Source of the DNA: Candidatus Thiocaldithrix dubininis
Lineage (GTDB): Bacteria > Pseudomonadota > Gammaproteobacteria > Thiotrichales > Thiotrichaceae
DNA: 64,000 nt
Direction: 5' to 3'
NCBI GenBank assembly: GCA_029972135.1
Contig: CP124755.1
Span: forward strand, 434,001-498,000
Shown here: piece after piece, positions 38,532 through 48,400 of the stretch
How positions within the stretch are numbered: position 1 is the first letter of the stretch
How the letters are laid out: each line of letters opens with the position of its first letter
Made by a program: the position numbers and the translations under genes
Notes under the pieces: model-generated
Databases searched by the model: none
What the model was told of the DNA's origin: nothing
Seen by the model: only the letters and a program-made list of their open reading frames with translations

Positions 38532-39716
38532 TTAAGCACCTGCTGCTGCGCATGGCATGGCGCTGATATTAGGGATAAGTGTTATCGCTTTGGCTTGGGT
38601 TCGTTTCGCTTTTTGCTGTGCTTGATAACGTGCATGTAGCCAAGCGGGTAGCGTCAGACTGACTAAAAATAGCACCAAAGCGAACCATTTTTGCGGATCT
38701 GTAATTGCCCACGCCCCCCAGCGGAAGGGGATATAAAAGTATAAAACTACTAAATGATAGGCAAACACTTGTAACGAGTGTTGACCTAAAAATGCTAACC
38801 ATTGTTTAAATTTTTGCAGCGGTTTAACCCACTGCCAATCACGAGTTAGTGCAATAAAGCCACTGATAAAATAAATCATGGCTAGCACATTAACCAAACG
38901 TAACCAACCCAAATTATCCCGCGCAATATGGCTATAAGTTTGTAGCCATTGAAGCACAATATAACCCTCGGCGTGAATATAACCATGACGCTGCAAGTAT
39001 AAAAAGCTAATGACCAGTAGACTTAATAACATCAGGCTGATTTTAGGTTGCCAAGGTTTGCCTTTACGTTCTAAACGAATAAAGCCGATGACCATGCCGC
39101 TAACAAAAATCAATTGCCATGCTAACCAGTTGAATGCGCCTACTTGTACAGTTAAAGCTTTAGGTAACCATGCTAAATTGCCTATACCTATGTGCGGTAA
39201 GGCCCAGATCATTAAACTGGTAGCTAACACGATTGTCATGCCGGTGGTTTTATAACGTTGCATTAGGCGTAAACTGATGGGCGCAAGTAACATTAGCACT
39301 ACATACATCGGTAAAATGTCTAACATTGAAGGTTGGTAGACCAAGACGATGCCAGATAATAGTGCGGGAATCGGGTTGGCTTGCATTGCCTCAGCAAAGC
39401 TATGCCAATAAGCACCTGTATAGATTTTGGTTAATGTGGTAAATATAAAGACACCGAGTAAAACAACTAAGTGATAAAAATAAATTACCCCCGCGCGATG
39501 CCAGATTTTTTGTTCTAGTTGCCAGTGATGTGCGTGGTAATAACGCCCATAGACTAACGCAACTAATAAACCCGACAAAAATACAAAGCCTTCTGCCGCA
39601 CTAATATAGCCTGCAAACTCGTAAATATGCTGAAATACAGGTTCACCAAAATGATCAGCGGCCATAATAATCAGCATTAAGCCCCGTAAAATATCCAGTG
39701 ATAAATCACGCTTCAT
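38532..39716 (-). CDS. opgC: OpgC-type membrane acyltransferase/succinyltransferase
   Basis: 394 residues with about ten predicted membrane helices. It begins RDLSLDILRGLMLIIMAADHFG and has AAEGFVFLSGLLVALVYGR, which match the OpgC family (distant relatives of acyltransferase-3). OpgC adds succinyl groups to periplasmic glucans. The divergent opgG and opgH genes 194 bases away support this role. The last 25 residues are Lys/Ala-rich and cytoplasmic. Confidence 0.85.
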   Translation of the reverse strand: MKRDLSLDILRGLMLIIMAADHFGEPVFQHIYEFAGYISAAEGFVFLSGLLVALVYGRYYHAHHWQLEQKIWHRAGVIYFYHLVVLLGVFIFTTLTKIYTGAYWHSFAEAMQANPIPALLSGIVLVYQPSMLDILPMYVVLMLLAPISLRLMQRYKTTGMTIVLATSLMIWALPHIGIGNLAWLPKALTVQVGAFNWLAWQLIFVSGMVIGFIRLERKGKPWQPKISLMLLSLLVISFLYLQRHGYIHAEGYIVLQWLQTYSHIARDNLGWLRLVNVLAMIYFISGFIALTRDWQWVKPLQKFKQWLAFLGQHSLQVFAYHLVVLYFYIPFRWGAWAITDPQKWFALVLFLVSLTLPAWLHARYQAQQKAKRTQAKAITLIPNISAMPCAAAGA

Positions 39717-39909
39717 GACAGTATTAAATCCTTCCCTTTATTAGCGTTGTGGGGATGAAAGTTAGATGAATACATCCTGTAAAGGATTGTGTAGAAAATA
39801 GTTTTTTGACTAAGCGTTTCGCTCTATACGTTTAGCAAATTCTACTCTACAATTTCTGCCGCCATTTCCTTGGCGCACTGATTTTTGCCGTCTTCGGGTC
39901 ACTATTCTA

Positions 39910-41445
39910 ATGAAATCAATTTTTTATGTTATTACTTGGCTTTGCCTGATCTACATAGGTGGGTATCAAGCACCCTTACGGGCAGAGGATACCGGCTGTT
40001 TTTCCTATGTTAAACAATTAGCTGAACAACGGTCAGCCCAAGCTTTTGTAAAAACGCCCATGATGCAAGTGGATACGGGTCGGATTACCTATGACCATTA
40101 CCAACACATCAAGTTCCGGCATAATAAAACCTTTTGGCGTGCTGAAAATCTACCCTTTCAGCTAGAGTTTATGCATCCGGGTATGCATTATATTCAACCT
40201 ATTGAATTATTCACCTGGGAAAATGGGCAGGCGCACCCCATCAAATTTTCTAAAGATTATTACGACTATTCTGAAGTTAAGTTCTTAAACCTAGAAAATG
40301 ATGAGCCCCGTATGGGTTTTACAGGCTTTAGAATCTTAAGCAAACTAGGTGGCGAATATGCTGCTTTTAGCGAAACCATGGTATTTCAAGGTGCGAGTTA
40401 TTTTCGTGCCCTAGCACAAGATCAGCATTATGGCTTATCAGCACGAGGCTTAGGCATTAATACGTCATTGGAAGGCAAAGAAGAGTTTCCAGACTACACA
40501 CAATTTTGGTTAGAAAAACCTAAGGCGGATGCCAAAACTTTTACCTTTTGTGCTCTGTTAGATTCACCCTCTACAACTGGCGCGAGCCGTTTTGTATTAA
40601 CGTCGGGGAGTCATACGGATATGGAAGTGGAGACTCAATTATATCCACGGCAAGATATGGCGCAGATTGCTGTTGCTCCATTGACAAGTATGTTTTTTCA
40701 TGGGGAAAACTCTACCCATCGTTATGGGGATTATCGCCCAGAAGTGCATGATTCTGACGGTTTATTAGTGCAACAAGCAGATCAAGGCTGGCTATGGCAA
40801 CCTTTAGCCGAAGTACCGTATTTTAATGTAGGCACAATACCCAGTAAGCAGCTAAAAGGCTTTGGGTTAATGCAGCGTGACCGAGATTTTAATAATTATC
40901 AGGACTTGGAAGCGTGGTATCATGCACGTCCGAGTGTGTGGGTAGAGCCTCTTGAAGATTGGGGCAGTGGTCAAGTTAAACTGATGCGGTTACACACAGA
41001 ATCCGACACCACTGATAATATTGTGGCGTTTTGGCAAAGCGATGCAGGTATGCAGTTTAAGCATTTGCATTATCGGCTTTCATGGCGTTCAACCGATCCG
41101 GAAGCTCATAAGCTGGGCAAAGTTACAGCGACTCGTGTCACTAATAAAGCTGTGGATTCAATGCCGGGGCATAATAACCGCATTCGTTTTATTATTGACT
41201 TTAATCAGTTGCCCCCATTGAAAGAACCACCTACTGCCAATATAACCATTAATGGCAAAGCTCAAGCCAAGCCTATGGTAGTACAAGAAAATCCTTATGT
41301 GAAAGGATGGCGTGTGATTGCGGTCTTATTCCCTGATAGTTGCGCAGAGCCGATTAATTTGTCTGTACAACTGACGAGTGGGGGAAACCCTTTGACAGAA
41401 ACGTGGTCTTATCCAGTGCCGCAAGATTTGTGCGTTGCACCATAA
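39910..41445 (+). CDS. opgG: Glucans biosynthesis protein G (periplasmic)
   Basis: 511 residues with a signal peptide (about 1-25, ending LRAED). OpgG/MdoG acts on the beta-1,2-glucan backbone made by OpgH, adding branches or setting length. Typical segments are YDHYQHIKFRHNKTFW, FPDYTQFWLEKP, SRFVLTSG, MFFHGENSTHRYGDYRPEVHDSDGLL and WRSTDPEAHKLG. Its length and these motifs fit OpgG better than OpgD. Next genes are a small ORF and opgH. Confidence 0.93.
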   Translation: MKSIFYVITWLCLIYIGGYQAPLRAEDTGCFSYVKQLAEQRSAQAFVKTPMMQVDTGRITYDHYQHIKFRHNKTFWRAENLPFQLEFMHPGMHYIQPIELFTWENGQAHPIKFSKDYYDYSEVKFLNLENDEPRMGFTGFRILSKLGGEYAAFSETMVFQGASYFRALAQDQHYGLSARGLGINTSLEGKEEFPDYTQFWLEKPKADAKTFTFCALLDSPSTTGASRFVLTSGSHTDMEVETQLYPRQDMAQIAVAPLTSMFFHGENSTHRYGDYRPEVHDSDGLLVQQADQGWLWQPLAEVPYFNVGTIPSKQLKGFGLMQRDRDFNNYQDLEAWYHARPSVWVEPLEDWGSGQVKLMRLHTESDTTDNIVAFWQSDAGMQFKHLHYRLSWRSTDPEAHKLGKVTATRVTNKAVDSMPGHNNRIRFIIDFNQLPPLKEPPTANITINGKAQAKPMVVQENPYVKGWRVIAVLFPDSCAEPINLSVQLTSGGNPLTETWSYPVPQDLCVAP

Positions 41446-41525
41446 AAGTGTGATATAAATCAGGTAGTAAATGGCATTAAATTTGCCTGTTTTTAAAAAC
41501 TATTCGTAAACAGAAGTACACAACA

Positions 41526-41915
41526 ATGATTGAACAAAATGTGTCGATAGCCGGTAAACACTTGCCAGCAGTTGATGCGGGTATGGACAGTTGGCAACTA
41601 GCAAAAAAACGTGCAGATAACTATTTGAAGTTGCATCAAATAGCAGAAAATGAGCGTGAACAACTGCTGGCGCAGGTAACACAAAAATTAATGCGCTTAG
41701 CGCCTTGTAGCGAGCAAGTTTTAATTGAGCGCTTTTTAAATACCGTTAGACAAGAGTTAGCGGCGCAGCAGGCACAAAAACTCAAATTAAGTGAAGTGGA
41801 TAGCTTAGACAGTCGCGGCAAAACAGGTCCCCGCTTTGAGCGTAGCAGTATTCGGGTTGCCCCATTGCAGACGATTAATTTACGCTTATTACGCTCTTTA
41901 CAACGTACCCATTAA
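41526..41915 (+). CDS. Unknown 129-residue protein between opgG and opgH
   Basis: A cytoplasmic-looking, mostly helical protein with a basic C-terminus (RFERSSIRVAPLQTINLRLLRSLQRTH). It has no signal peptide or membrane helix. One Cys lies in LAPCSEQVLIERF. It begins 80 bases after opgG and ends 11 bases before opgH, in a different frame from opgH. A stop codon lies immediately upstream of the opgH ATG, so it is not a simple frameshifted N-terminus. I do not recognise the family. Because OpgH here lacks its usual N-terminal cytoplasmic domain, this protein could supply that part in trans; this is speculation. Confidence 0.65.
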   Translation: MIEQNVSIAGKHLPAVDAGMDSWQLAKKRADNYLKLHQIAENEREQLLAQVTQKLMRLAPCSEQVLIERFLNTVRQELAAQQAQKLKLSEVDSLDSRGKTGPRFERSSIRVAPLQTINLRLLRSLQRTH

Positions 41916-41926
41916 ACAAGGGTTAA

Positions 41927-43969
41927 ATGAGTCAGCAGCCAAATCAAAGTCAGCCAAATGCCCAGTGGCGTTTGGCTGCCAAATCCAGACGCATCCTATT
42001 TTTTGCCAGTATTATAGGTTTAACCCTATTAGCCAGCACTTGGTTAGGCTTTAACTTACCAGCAGCTTTACCGTTGCTATGGCAAATTTTGATTCTAATA
42101 CCGTTTGGCATTTTATTTTTCTGGTTGGCGCTGGGGTTTATGACCGCCACTACGGGGTTATGGGTATTACGCAAAGGCGATGCATTTCGCATTGCCAGTT
42201 CACCAAAAGCGCCCTTGCCTGTATTGACCGGCACTGATAGCACGGCGATTCTTCTGCCCATTTACAATGAAGACATTGCTTATGTCTACGCAGGCTTAAA
42301 AAGTATCTACCAATCCTTAGAACGTAGCGGTGCATTAGCGCATTTTGAGTTTTATATCCTGTCTGATTCAGATAATGCTAGTAACTGGTTGCGTGAAGAA
42401 GCCGGTTGGTCTGCCTTATGCCGTGATTTAGGCAATACCCAACGTATTCACTATCGGCGACGTAAACATCGTACCAAGAAGAAAAGCGGCAATGTCATGG
42501 ACTTCTGTCGGCGCTGGGGCAAACGCCATCCGTTTATGGTGGTATTGGATGCGGATAGCCTGATTACTGGCGATGCTTTGGTGCGTATGGTGGCCGCAAT
42601 GGAGGCTAATCCGCGTGTTGGTTTGATCCAATCGCCTTTATATAACGTGGGCTTAGATACCTTGTATGCGCGGGGACAACAGTTCGTCAATCGCATGTAC
42701 GGCCCGGTATTTTTTGCAGGTTTGCATTATTGGTGGCTAGGTGAAAGCCAATACTGGGGGCATAACGTTATTATTCGTACTCAAGCGTTTATGGCACATT
42801 GTCATTTACCTAAATTGGAATATGAAGGCGCATTGGGTGGCGAAATTCTAAGTCACGATTTTGTGGAAGCAGCGTTACTGAATCGCGCAGGCTGGGAAAC
42901 GTGGCTGGCTTACGACTTAGAAGGCAGTTTTGAACGCCCACCACCAACCTTAACCGATGCATTAAAACGGGATCGGCGTTGGTGTCAAGGCAATTTACAG
43001 CACTGGCTGGTTATCTGGTCGCACGGTATTTCTAATTTGCACCGCTTCTTATTGCTGGGCGGCATTATGTCCTATGTCGGCTCACTCATTTGGCTAGTGT
43101 GGCTGTTAGTGCTGTCATTGGTGGCGATTTTCTACCCATCTCTTACCCTAATTCCACTGACCTTGGGTAACAAAGCCTTATTTGGCTTAACTCTCATTTT
43201 GCTGTTTGTGTATAAAACGTTTGGCATTGCTTTGGAACTGAACAAGCCAAGCAATCAACAGTTTGGCGGAGTATTAGGCATTAGCTTAAGCGTGATTACC
43301 GAAACGCTGTTATCGGTCTTAACTGCACCAATTCGTATGATGTATTACAGCAAGTTTATTGTGCAAATTTTATCAGGTAAAAAAGCCAGTTGGGGCACAC
43401 AACAGCGTACGTCTGCTAGCCGTTTGCCTTGGGCAGAATCAGCAAAGGAATACAAATGGCTAACCGTGATCGGGGCAGTTTGGAGTTTAGTGCTAATTGT
43501 GTTTAATCCAATGGCATTTTTATGGATGTCACCTGTCTTGGGTGGTTTATTACTGTCTATATTGACTGCAACCCTCACTAGCGTTCAAACCAAACCGGGT
43601 AGTTTGGTATTTGCTACACCGGATGAAACCGCGCCGGATTTCATCTTACAAAAATTTGAAGAAAATTATGTGGAATTGCAGAAACACCCTTGTTTCTCCA
43701 CTCGTGATTTATTCATTCGTGTGATTGTCGATCCGTTAGCCTTCCAACAACACATGACCTATATTCCGCAGCGTAGCCATGTGCCTGAATCGAGTCGGCA
43801 ACAGCGGGCAGAATGGGTAGAGCGTTTATTGGCACAAGGGCCCAGTGCGATTTCTAATAGTGAGCGTTTGGTAATTTTGGAAGACGAGGAATTGTTGAGC
43901 GAGCTGCATGCCAAAGTTTGGCAATTGCCAGAACAACAATTCCACGAACAATGGATGTCAAAGCTATAA
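41927..43969 (+). CDS. opgH: Glucans biosynthesis glucosyltransferase H
   Basis: 680-residue inner-membrane GT2 glycosyltransferase that polymerises glucose from UDP-glucose into periplasmic beta-glucan. Catalytic features: ILLPIYNED, VVLDADSLITGD (DxD), LSHDFVEAALLNRAGW and the RRWCQGN product-binding motif. Membrane helices flank the domain (two N-terminal, about 28-85, and about five C-terminal). E. coli MdoH is 847 residues, and the N-terminal cytoplasmic part of about 130 residues is missing here: only about 27 residues precede the first helix. The ATG directly follows an in-frame TAA. Confidence 0.93.
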   Translation: MSQQPNQSQPNAQWRLAAKSRRILFFASIIGLTLLASTWLGFNLPAALPLLWQILILIPFGILFFWLALGFMTATTGLWVLRKGDAFRIASSPKAPLPVLTGTDSTAILLPIYNEDIAYVYAGLKSIYQSLERSGALAHFEFYILSDSDNASNWLREEAGWSALCRDLGNTQRIHYRRRKHRTKKKSGNVMDFCRRWGKRHPFMVVLDADSLITGDALVRMVAAMEANPRVGLIQSPLYNVGLDTLYARGQQFVNRMYGPVFFAGLHYWWLGESQYWGHNVIIRTQAFMAHCHLPKLEYEGALGGEILSHDFVEAALLNRAGWETWLAYDLEGSFERPPPTLTDALKRDRRWCQGNLQHWLVIWSHGISNLHRFLLLGGIMSYVGSLIWLVWLLVLSLVAIFYPSLTLIPLTLGNKALFGLTLILLFVYKTFGIALELNKPSNQQFGGVLGISLSVITETLLSVLTAPIRMMYYSKFIVQILSGKKASWGTQQRTSASRLPWAESAKEYKWLTVIGAVWSLVLIVFNPMAFLWMSPVLGGLLLSILTATLTSVQTKPGSLVFATPDETAPDFILQKFEENYVELQKHPCFSTRDLFIRVIVDPLAFQQHMTYIPQRSHVPESSRQQRAEWVERLLAQGPSAISNSERLVILEDEELLSELHAKVWQLPEQQFHEQWMSKL

Positions 43970-43985
43970 GCGCTAGGCTTATAGC
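43963..43985. terminator. Shared hairpin at the convergent opgH and rsmA stops
   Basis: GCTATAAGC and GCTTATAGC form a perfect nine-base stem around GCTAG. The stem contains the opgH stop and the rsmA stop on the other strand, so both genes end inside one palindrome. T-runs are short, so termination efficiency is uncertain. Confidence 0.5.
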
Positions 43986-44761
43986 AAATTACTTAAGCGC
44001 ACAAAGTCTTCAACGCTTAACGTTTCGGCGCGTTGTTGTGGGTTGATTCCGGCTAACTCAATTTGTTCTGTGCTTAATAAGCCACGTAGCGTATTTCGTA
44101 AGGTTTTACGCCGTTGTGAAAACGCTTGCGCCACTAAATCATAAAATAAGGCTTCATCTTGCGCGAGATGAGGCGGTGTTTGCCACGGCTGCAAATAGAC
44201 CACTGCTGAATCTACTTTAGGCGGCGGACTAAAGGCGGTAGGGGGAACGGTTAACACATAGTGTGGCTGGCAATAATATTGCACCATCACCGATAAACGC
44301 CCGTAATGTTCACTATCTGGCTCAGCCGTAATGCGATCTACTACTTCTTTTTGCAACATAAACAGCATATCGCGAATATAAGCGCGATTACGTAATAAGT
44401 GAAAAATAAGGGGCGTCGAAATATTGTAAGGTAAATTTCCCACAACACGTAAGGGACGTGTATCGCGCTGTAAACTGGGAATGGCAAGCTTTAAGGCGTC
44501 TTGTGCATGAATGGTAAGTTTGTCTTGTAATGGAGTTTGTGCTTGCCACCACGCAATAATATCACGGTCAATTTCTACGACATCTAAGTGTTTTAATTGT
44601 GCTAAAAGCGGGTAGGTTAATGCACCAGAACCCGGACCAATTTCAATAACGGGGTCATCTGCTTGTAGGCGTAAAATTTGCAACATACGCTCAATGACAC
44701 TGTTATCGGTTAAAAAATGCTGACCAAAACGTTTCTTGGTATGGTGTTGATAGTGGCTCAT
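43979..44761 (-). CDS. rsmA: 16S rRNA dimethyladenosine transferase (A1518/A1519)
   Basis: KsgA-type methyltransferase, 260 residues. KRFGQHFLTDNSVIERML at the start, EIGPGSGALT (SAM motif), NLPYNIST (catalytic NLPY) and FSPPPKVDSAVVYL are diagnostic. It acts late in 30S assembly. Usual partners pdxA, surA and apaG are absent here. Confidence 0.95.
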   Translation of the reverse strand: MSHYQHHTKKRFGQHFLTDNSVIERMLQILRLQADDPVIEIGPGSGALTYPLLAQLKHLDVVEIDRDIIAWWQAQTPLQDKLTIHAQDALKLAIPSLQRDTRPLRVVGNLPYNISTPLIFHLLRNRAYIRDMLFMLQKEVVDRITAEPDSEHYGRLSVMVQYYCQPHYVLTVPPTAFSPPPKVDSAVVYLQPWQTPPHLAQDEALFYDLVAQAFSQRRKTLRNTLRGLLSTEQIELAGINPQQRAETLSVEDFVRLSNLL

Positions 44762-44803
44762 TTCGTTAGCGGGTCATTCATCATGTTCTAAGGCTATCAT
44801 TGA

Positions 44804-45223
44804 TTAAGATTTACCGCCAATTGATAGATCACGCCTTGCGGCTGAAATAGTAATAGTAAAGCCTGCAATGACGTCTAAGAAAGACATGGAAGTTAAAATC
44901 ATAAACACGGAATTACCTGCCCACGGTTGTGTCAGTAGGGCAATTAGATAGCCGATTAACACAAATGTGGATAACAAATGGTCGGCAATGCTGGTTTCTG
45001 AGGTGCGGGTAGATTTGGCTAATTCAAAATACAGGGTAAACACACCCAATAATACTAATATGTCGCCCCACGTAGGTTTCCACATTACGCCAGAGGGTAG
45101 TGGGATGTGGCTAACGACATAATTTAGTTTGGCTGGAAATACCCCCATTTTTGCCAAAACCCAATATAAAATCAGCCAAATTACGAATAGAGGCACGAAT
45201 TCGATAGATTTGAATGCAGACAT
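44804..45223 (-). CDS. Small integral membrane protein of unknown function
   Basis: 139 residues with four hydrophobic segments (about 10-26, 50-68, 82-98, 103-125). It has a short loop KSTRTSETSIADH and a basic C-terminal tail RRDLSIGGKS. No catalytic motif is visible and I do not recognise the family. It lies just upstream of rsmA on the same strand (42-base gap), probably co-transcribed. Confidence 0.6.
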   Translation of the reverse strand: MSAFKSIEFVPLFVIWLILYWVLAKMGVFPAKLNYVVSHIPLPSGVMWKPTWGDILVLLGVFTLYFELAKSTRTSETSIADHLLSTFVLIGYLIALLTQPWAGNSVFMILTSMSFLDVIAGFTITISAARRDLSIGGKS

Positions 45224-45490
45224 AACCAGTACTCGATATCCTCTATGAACGTTGATTTAACCGTAGAAATGCATACCCGCCTGTCTGCTGTTTATTGGAC
45301 ACCTAGTTAAACAGCGCTAAAGTTAGAAAGTGTTAATAAGTATAAGATAAGGCTTACGGGGCGTCAGTTAAATGACTATATTTCGTACTATCGTACAAAT
45401 GATTCAGTTAAATTACGCTTCTCTGCATAAAACGTCTAAGTATGTTGCCAAAATTATAAAAATTAGGCGAATGGCTGAGAGATAATAACG

Positions 45491-48400
45491 ATGTATAAGA
45501 AAAAATTGTTTTCGGCACAGTGGGCTGCGTTACCACTGCTATTCTGTTCTGTGACAGTTTTAGCAGGTGGAAGTTTGACAGGTTCTTTTGGTTCGCATCA
45601 ACAAGTGGTCGATAATCAAGCGGCAAACTTAGCGCCCACCTGCGATAGTGGTAATCCTGCACGCGGTGAATGTGCGACACCTGAAGTTGTTTCCGCACCT
45701 ACCCCTACTGTCAAAGCTAAAGCTAAAGTTGCGCAAGCAGATACTATGGCTCAAGCAAAACAGCTAGGTAAAGAGGCTGATGGTTTTATTGATGAATCCA
45801 CTGAAACAGGCAGTATTTCCACAGGTTATACGGGTGGGCAAACCCGTATTGGCGTAGGCATTGATACTGAATTTAAAGGTAAAGCCGATTTAAGCCATGT
45901 ATTTGCCGAATCTGAAGACAGTGCCACAATCGGTCAAGGCTATTTAGGGGTTAATCCTAAAGCAGATAAAGACAAAGGCGAGGAAAATCTGACTGGTGCT
46001 GGGGCTAAAATTAGCCATCACTGGGTATCTAAAGATGCCAATGGTCAGGTTTCGCATGTTAACAAAGTATTTGGTGCTTACGACCAGAATGAAGCCAAAG
46101 ATAAAAAAGTAACCGTAGGTTACGGTCAAGAAAATGAGCAAATGTTCTGGTCTGGGCATGTCAGTAAAGGTATTTCTGATAAACGCGAAGTCGGCGTGTT
46201 AGATGATAAAGCAGGCACGAAAGTCTATGAAAAAGCGTATGACTTGGGGGTAGGTGGGCGTGTTGGTGCGTACCTTCCTGAACAAGCGATGCGCGTACAA
46301 GGCGGCGTGGATTATGAATGGGCATCCAAAGTTGCCGATAATGAAAAGAAAGCCACACAGTTAACCGTTACGGGAGGGGTAGAGAAATTTTTCCCCGATT
46401 CACCGCATAGCATTAATGCAAATATTGATGTTTATAAAAAGTCCGGCGGCTTTGTGGAGGGCGAGCAGAAAACTGAAGTACGTGGCGGGGTTGGCTATCG
46501 TTATGATATTGCCAGCGAAGCAGGTATTTGGCAGCCGGAGCAGCAATATCGCCGCGTGCGCGTAGAAATTCCGGGTGAAGAGATTAAACAAGCGCCGAAA
46601 GTCCAACGCAAGTTGGTTAAACACACAATGGAGCTAGAGTCTGATACCTTCTTTAAGTTAAATAGTGCTAAGTTATTGCCGGAAGCTGAAGAACGCTTAT
46701 TAAGCGTGGTTGCCCAAATTCGCGCATCTGGGCATGAAGGTAACATTCATATCGCAGGCAATACCTGTGATTTAGGCTCTGATAAGCACAATAAAGATTT
46801 GTCTGAGCGCCGAGCGCGTGCTGTACGTGATTTCTTAGCTAAAAATGGCTTTAATGGTAATGAGTTATTAGCAGAAGGCTTCGGCGAAGCACAACCTAAA
46901 TACCCCAATACGGATGATGAACGCCATAAAAACCGTCGTGTGGATATTGAGTACGTAACGTATCAAAACAAATACAAAGATGAAGTCATTACACAAGGTG
47001 GCACAACTCGCACCGATCCTAAAGTCGTATGGCGTAAAGAGTTAATTCCAGCCCCACCTATTTGGGTGCGTCAGGCTTTACATAACGTGGCGGATCATAA
47101 GCAACGCATTGATACTTATAAAACTACTGAAGGTAATCAAGGCGGCGATAACGGTGGTTCTGATCCAGAAGCGCCGATTGCTAACCCGGATATTGATAAC
47201 AACTTTACGATTAAAAGCTGTAAAGCTGCGAGCATAGATTTAGCAGTGCTGGCAAATGACCAGGGCACTGGTATTAGAATCAATACCCCTGCCGCAGCTA
47301 CTAATACTACTTATGGTGTTGTTGCACCGAATGCGGCTAAAACCGCTTTGGTTTATCAGCCGAAAGAAGGTGCTGTGGGGACTGATGCCTTCTATTACAC
47401 CATTGTTGATGCCAACGGGGTGGTGAGTGATAAAGCTTCGGTCGAGGTGGATGTTAAAGCTTGTGATAGTACGCCTGTAAATCGCAATGAAACCGATACC
47501 GCCATGACGGTGGTTAATACCAAAATTTATATTGGCTTGTGGAATAGTGGTCGTGATAGAGATGGCAATGTCTTAACCCTGAAAACATTTGATCAAACTT
47601 CTACTAAGGGTGGTTCAATTACTTCAGTCAATGGCAAGCTGCAATATACGCCGAAAACTGATTTTATTGGGGTTGATACCTTTAAGTACGATGTCACCGA
47701 TTCTACAGGTGAACTGATTCATGTTACGGTTACGGTTACTGTGATTGGAAATACGCCTATTACCTTAGTAGCCAGCAATGATGAAGGTAGTGTTGAACAA
47801 GGCAGTAAATTATCCATTGACGCATTGAATAATGATAATCCCAAAACTGGAGTAACCTTGGAGTTGCTGAGTGCTCCGCAACACGGCACGGTCAGTATTC
47901 AAGATAATCATTTTGTGTATACCGCACCGAAAGATTATACCGGCGATGTGACGTTCACTTATGTAACTGTCAGCGGCTCGAATCGTTCACAACCGGCTAC
48001 GGTGACAGTGCATATTACAGCGCCTGTTAATCATGCACCGATTGCAAATGACGACCCCGCAACGACCACCCAAGATACCGCCGTTACGATTGATGTATTA
48101 GGCAATGATTCTGATCCTGATCAAGATAGCATTAGCCTAAAATCGTTCCAGACGACGAGTACTAAAGGCGGTACAGTCGAAAAAGTGAATGGTAAGTTGG
48201 TGTATACACCGGCTAAAGGTTTTTATGGTAACGATACCTTTACCTACACGATTACTGATGCCAAAGGCTTAGAAGCGACAGCGACAGTACGTATTACAGT
48301 AAACAAAGGCATTGACCCAGGTCCTGTTTGTGTAGCTGCTGAATTGGGTAAAGATCAAATTCGTTTTACCTATTCCAATGACCCGCCAACCTTAGACCCA

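Noticed and set aside
41836..42054. A 72-codon frame bridging the small ORF and opgH
   Set aside because: Runs in a third frame, lacks family similarity, and opgH has its own start directly after a stop.
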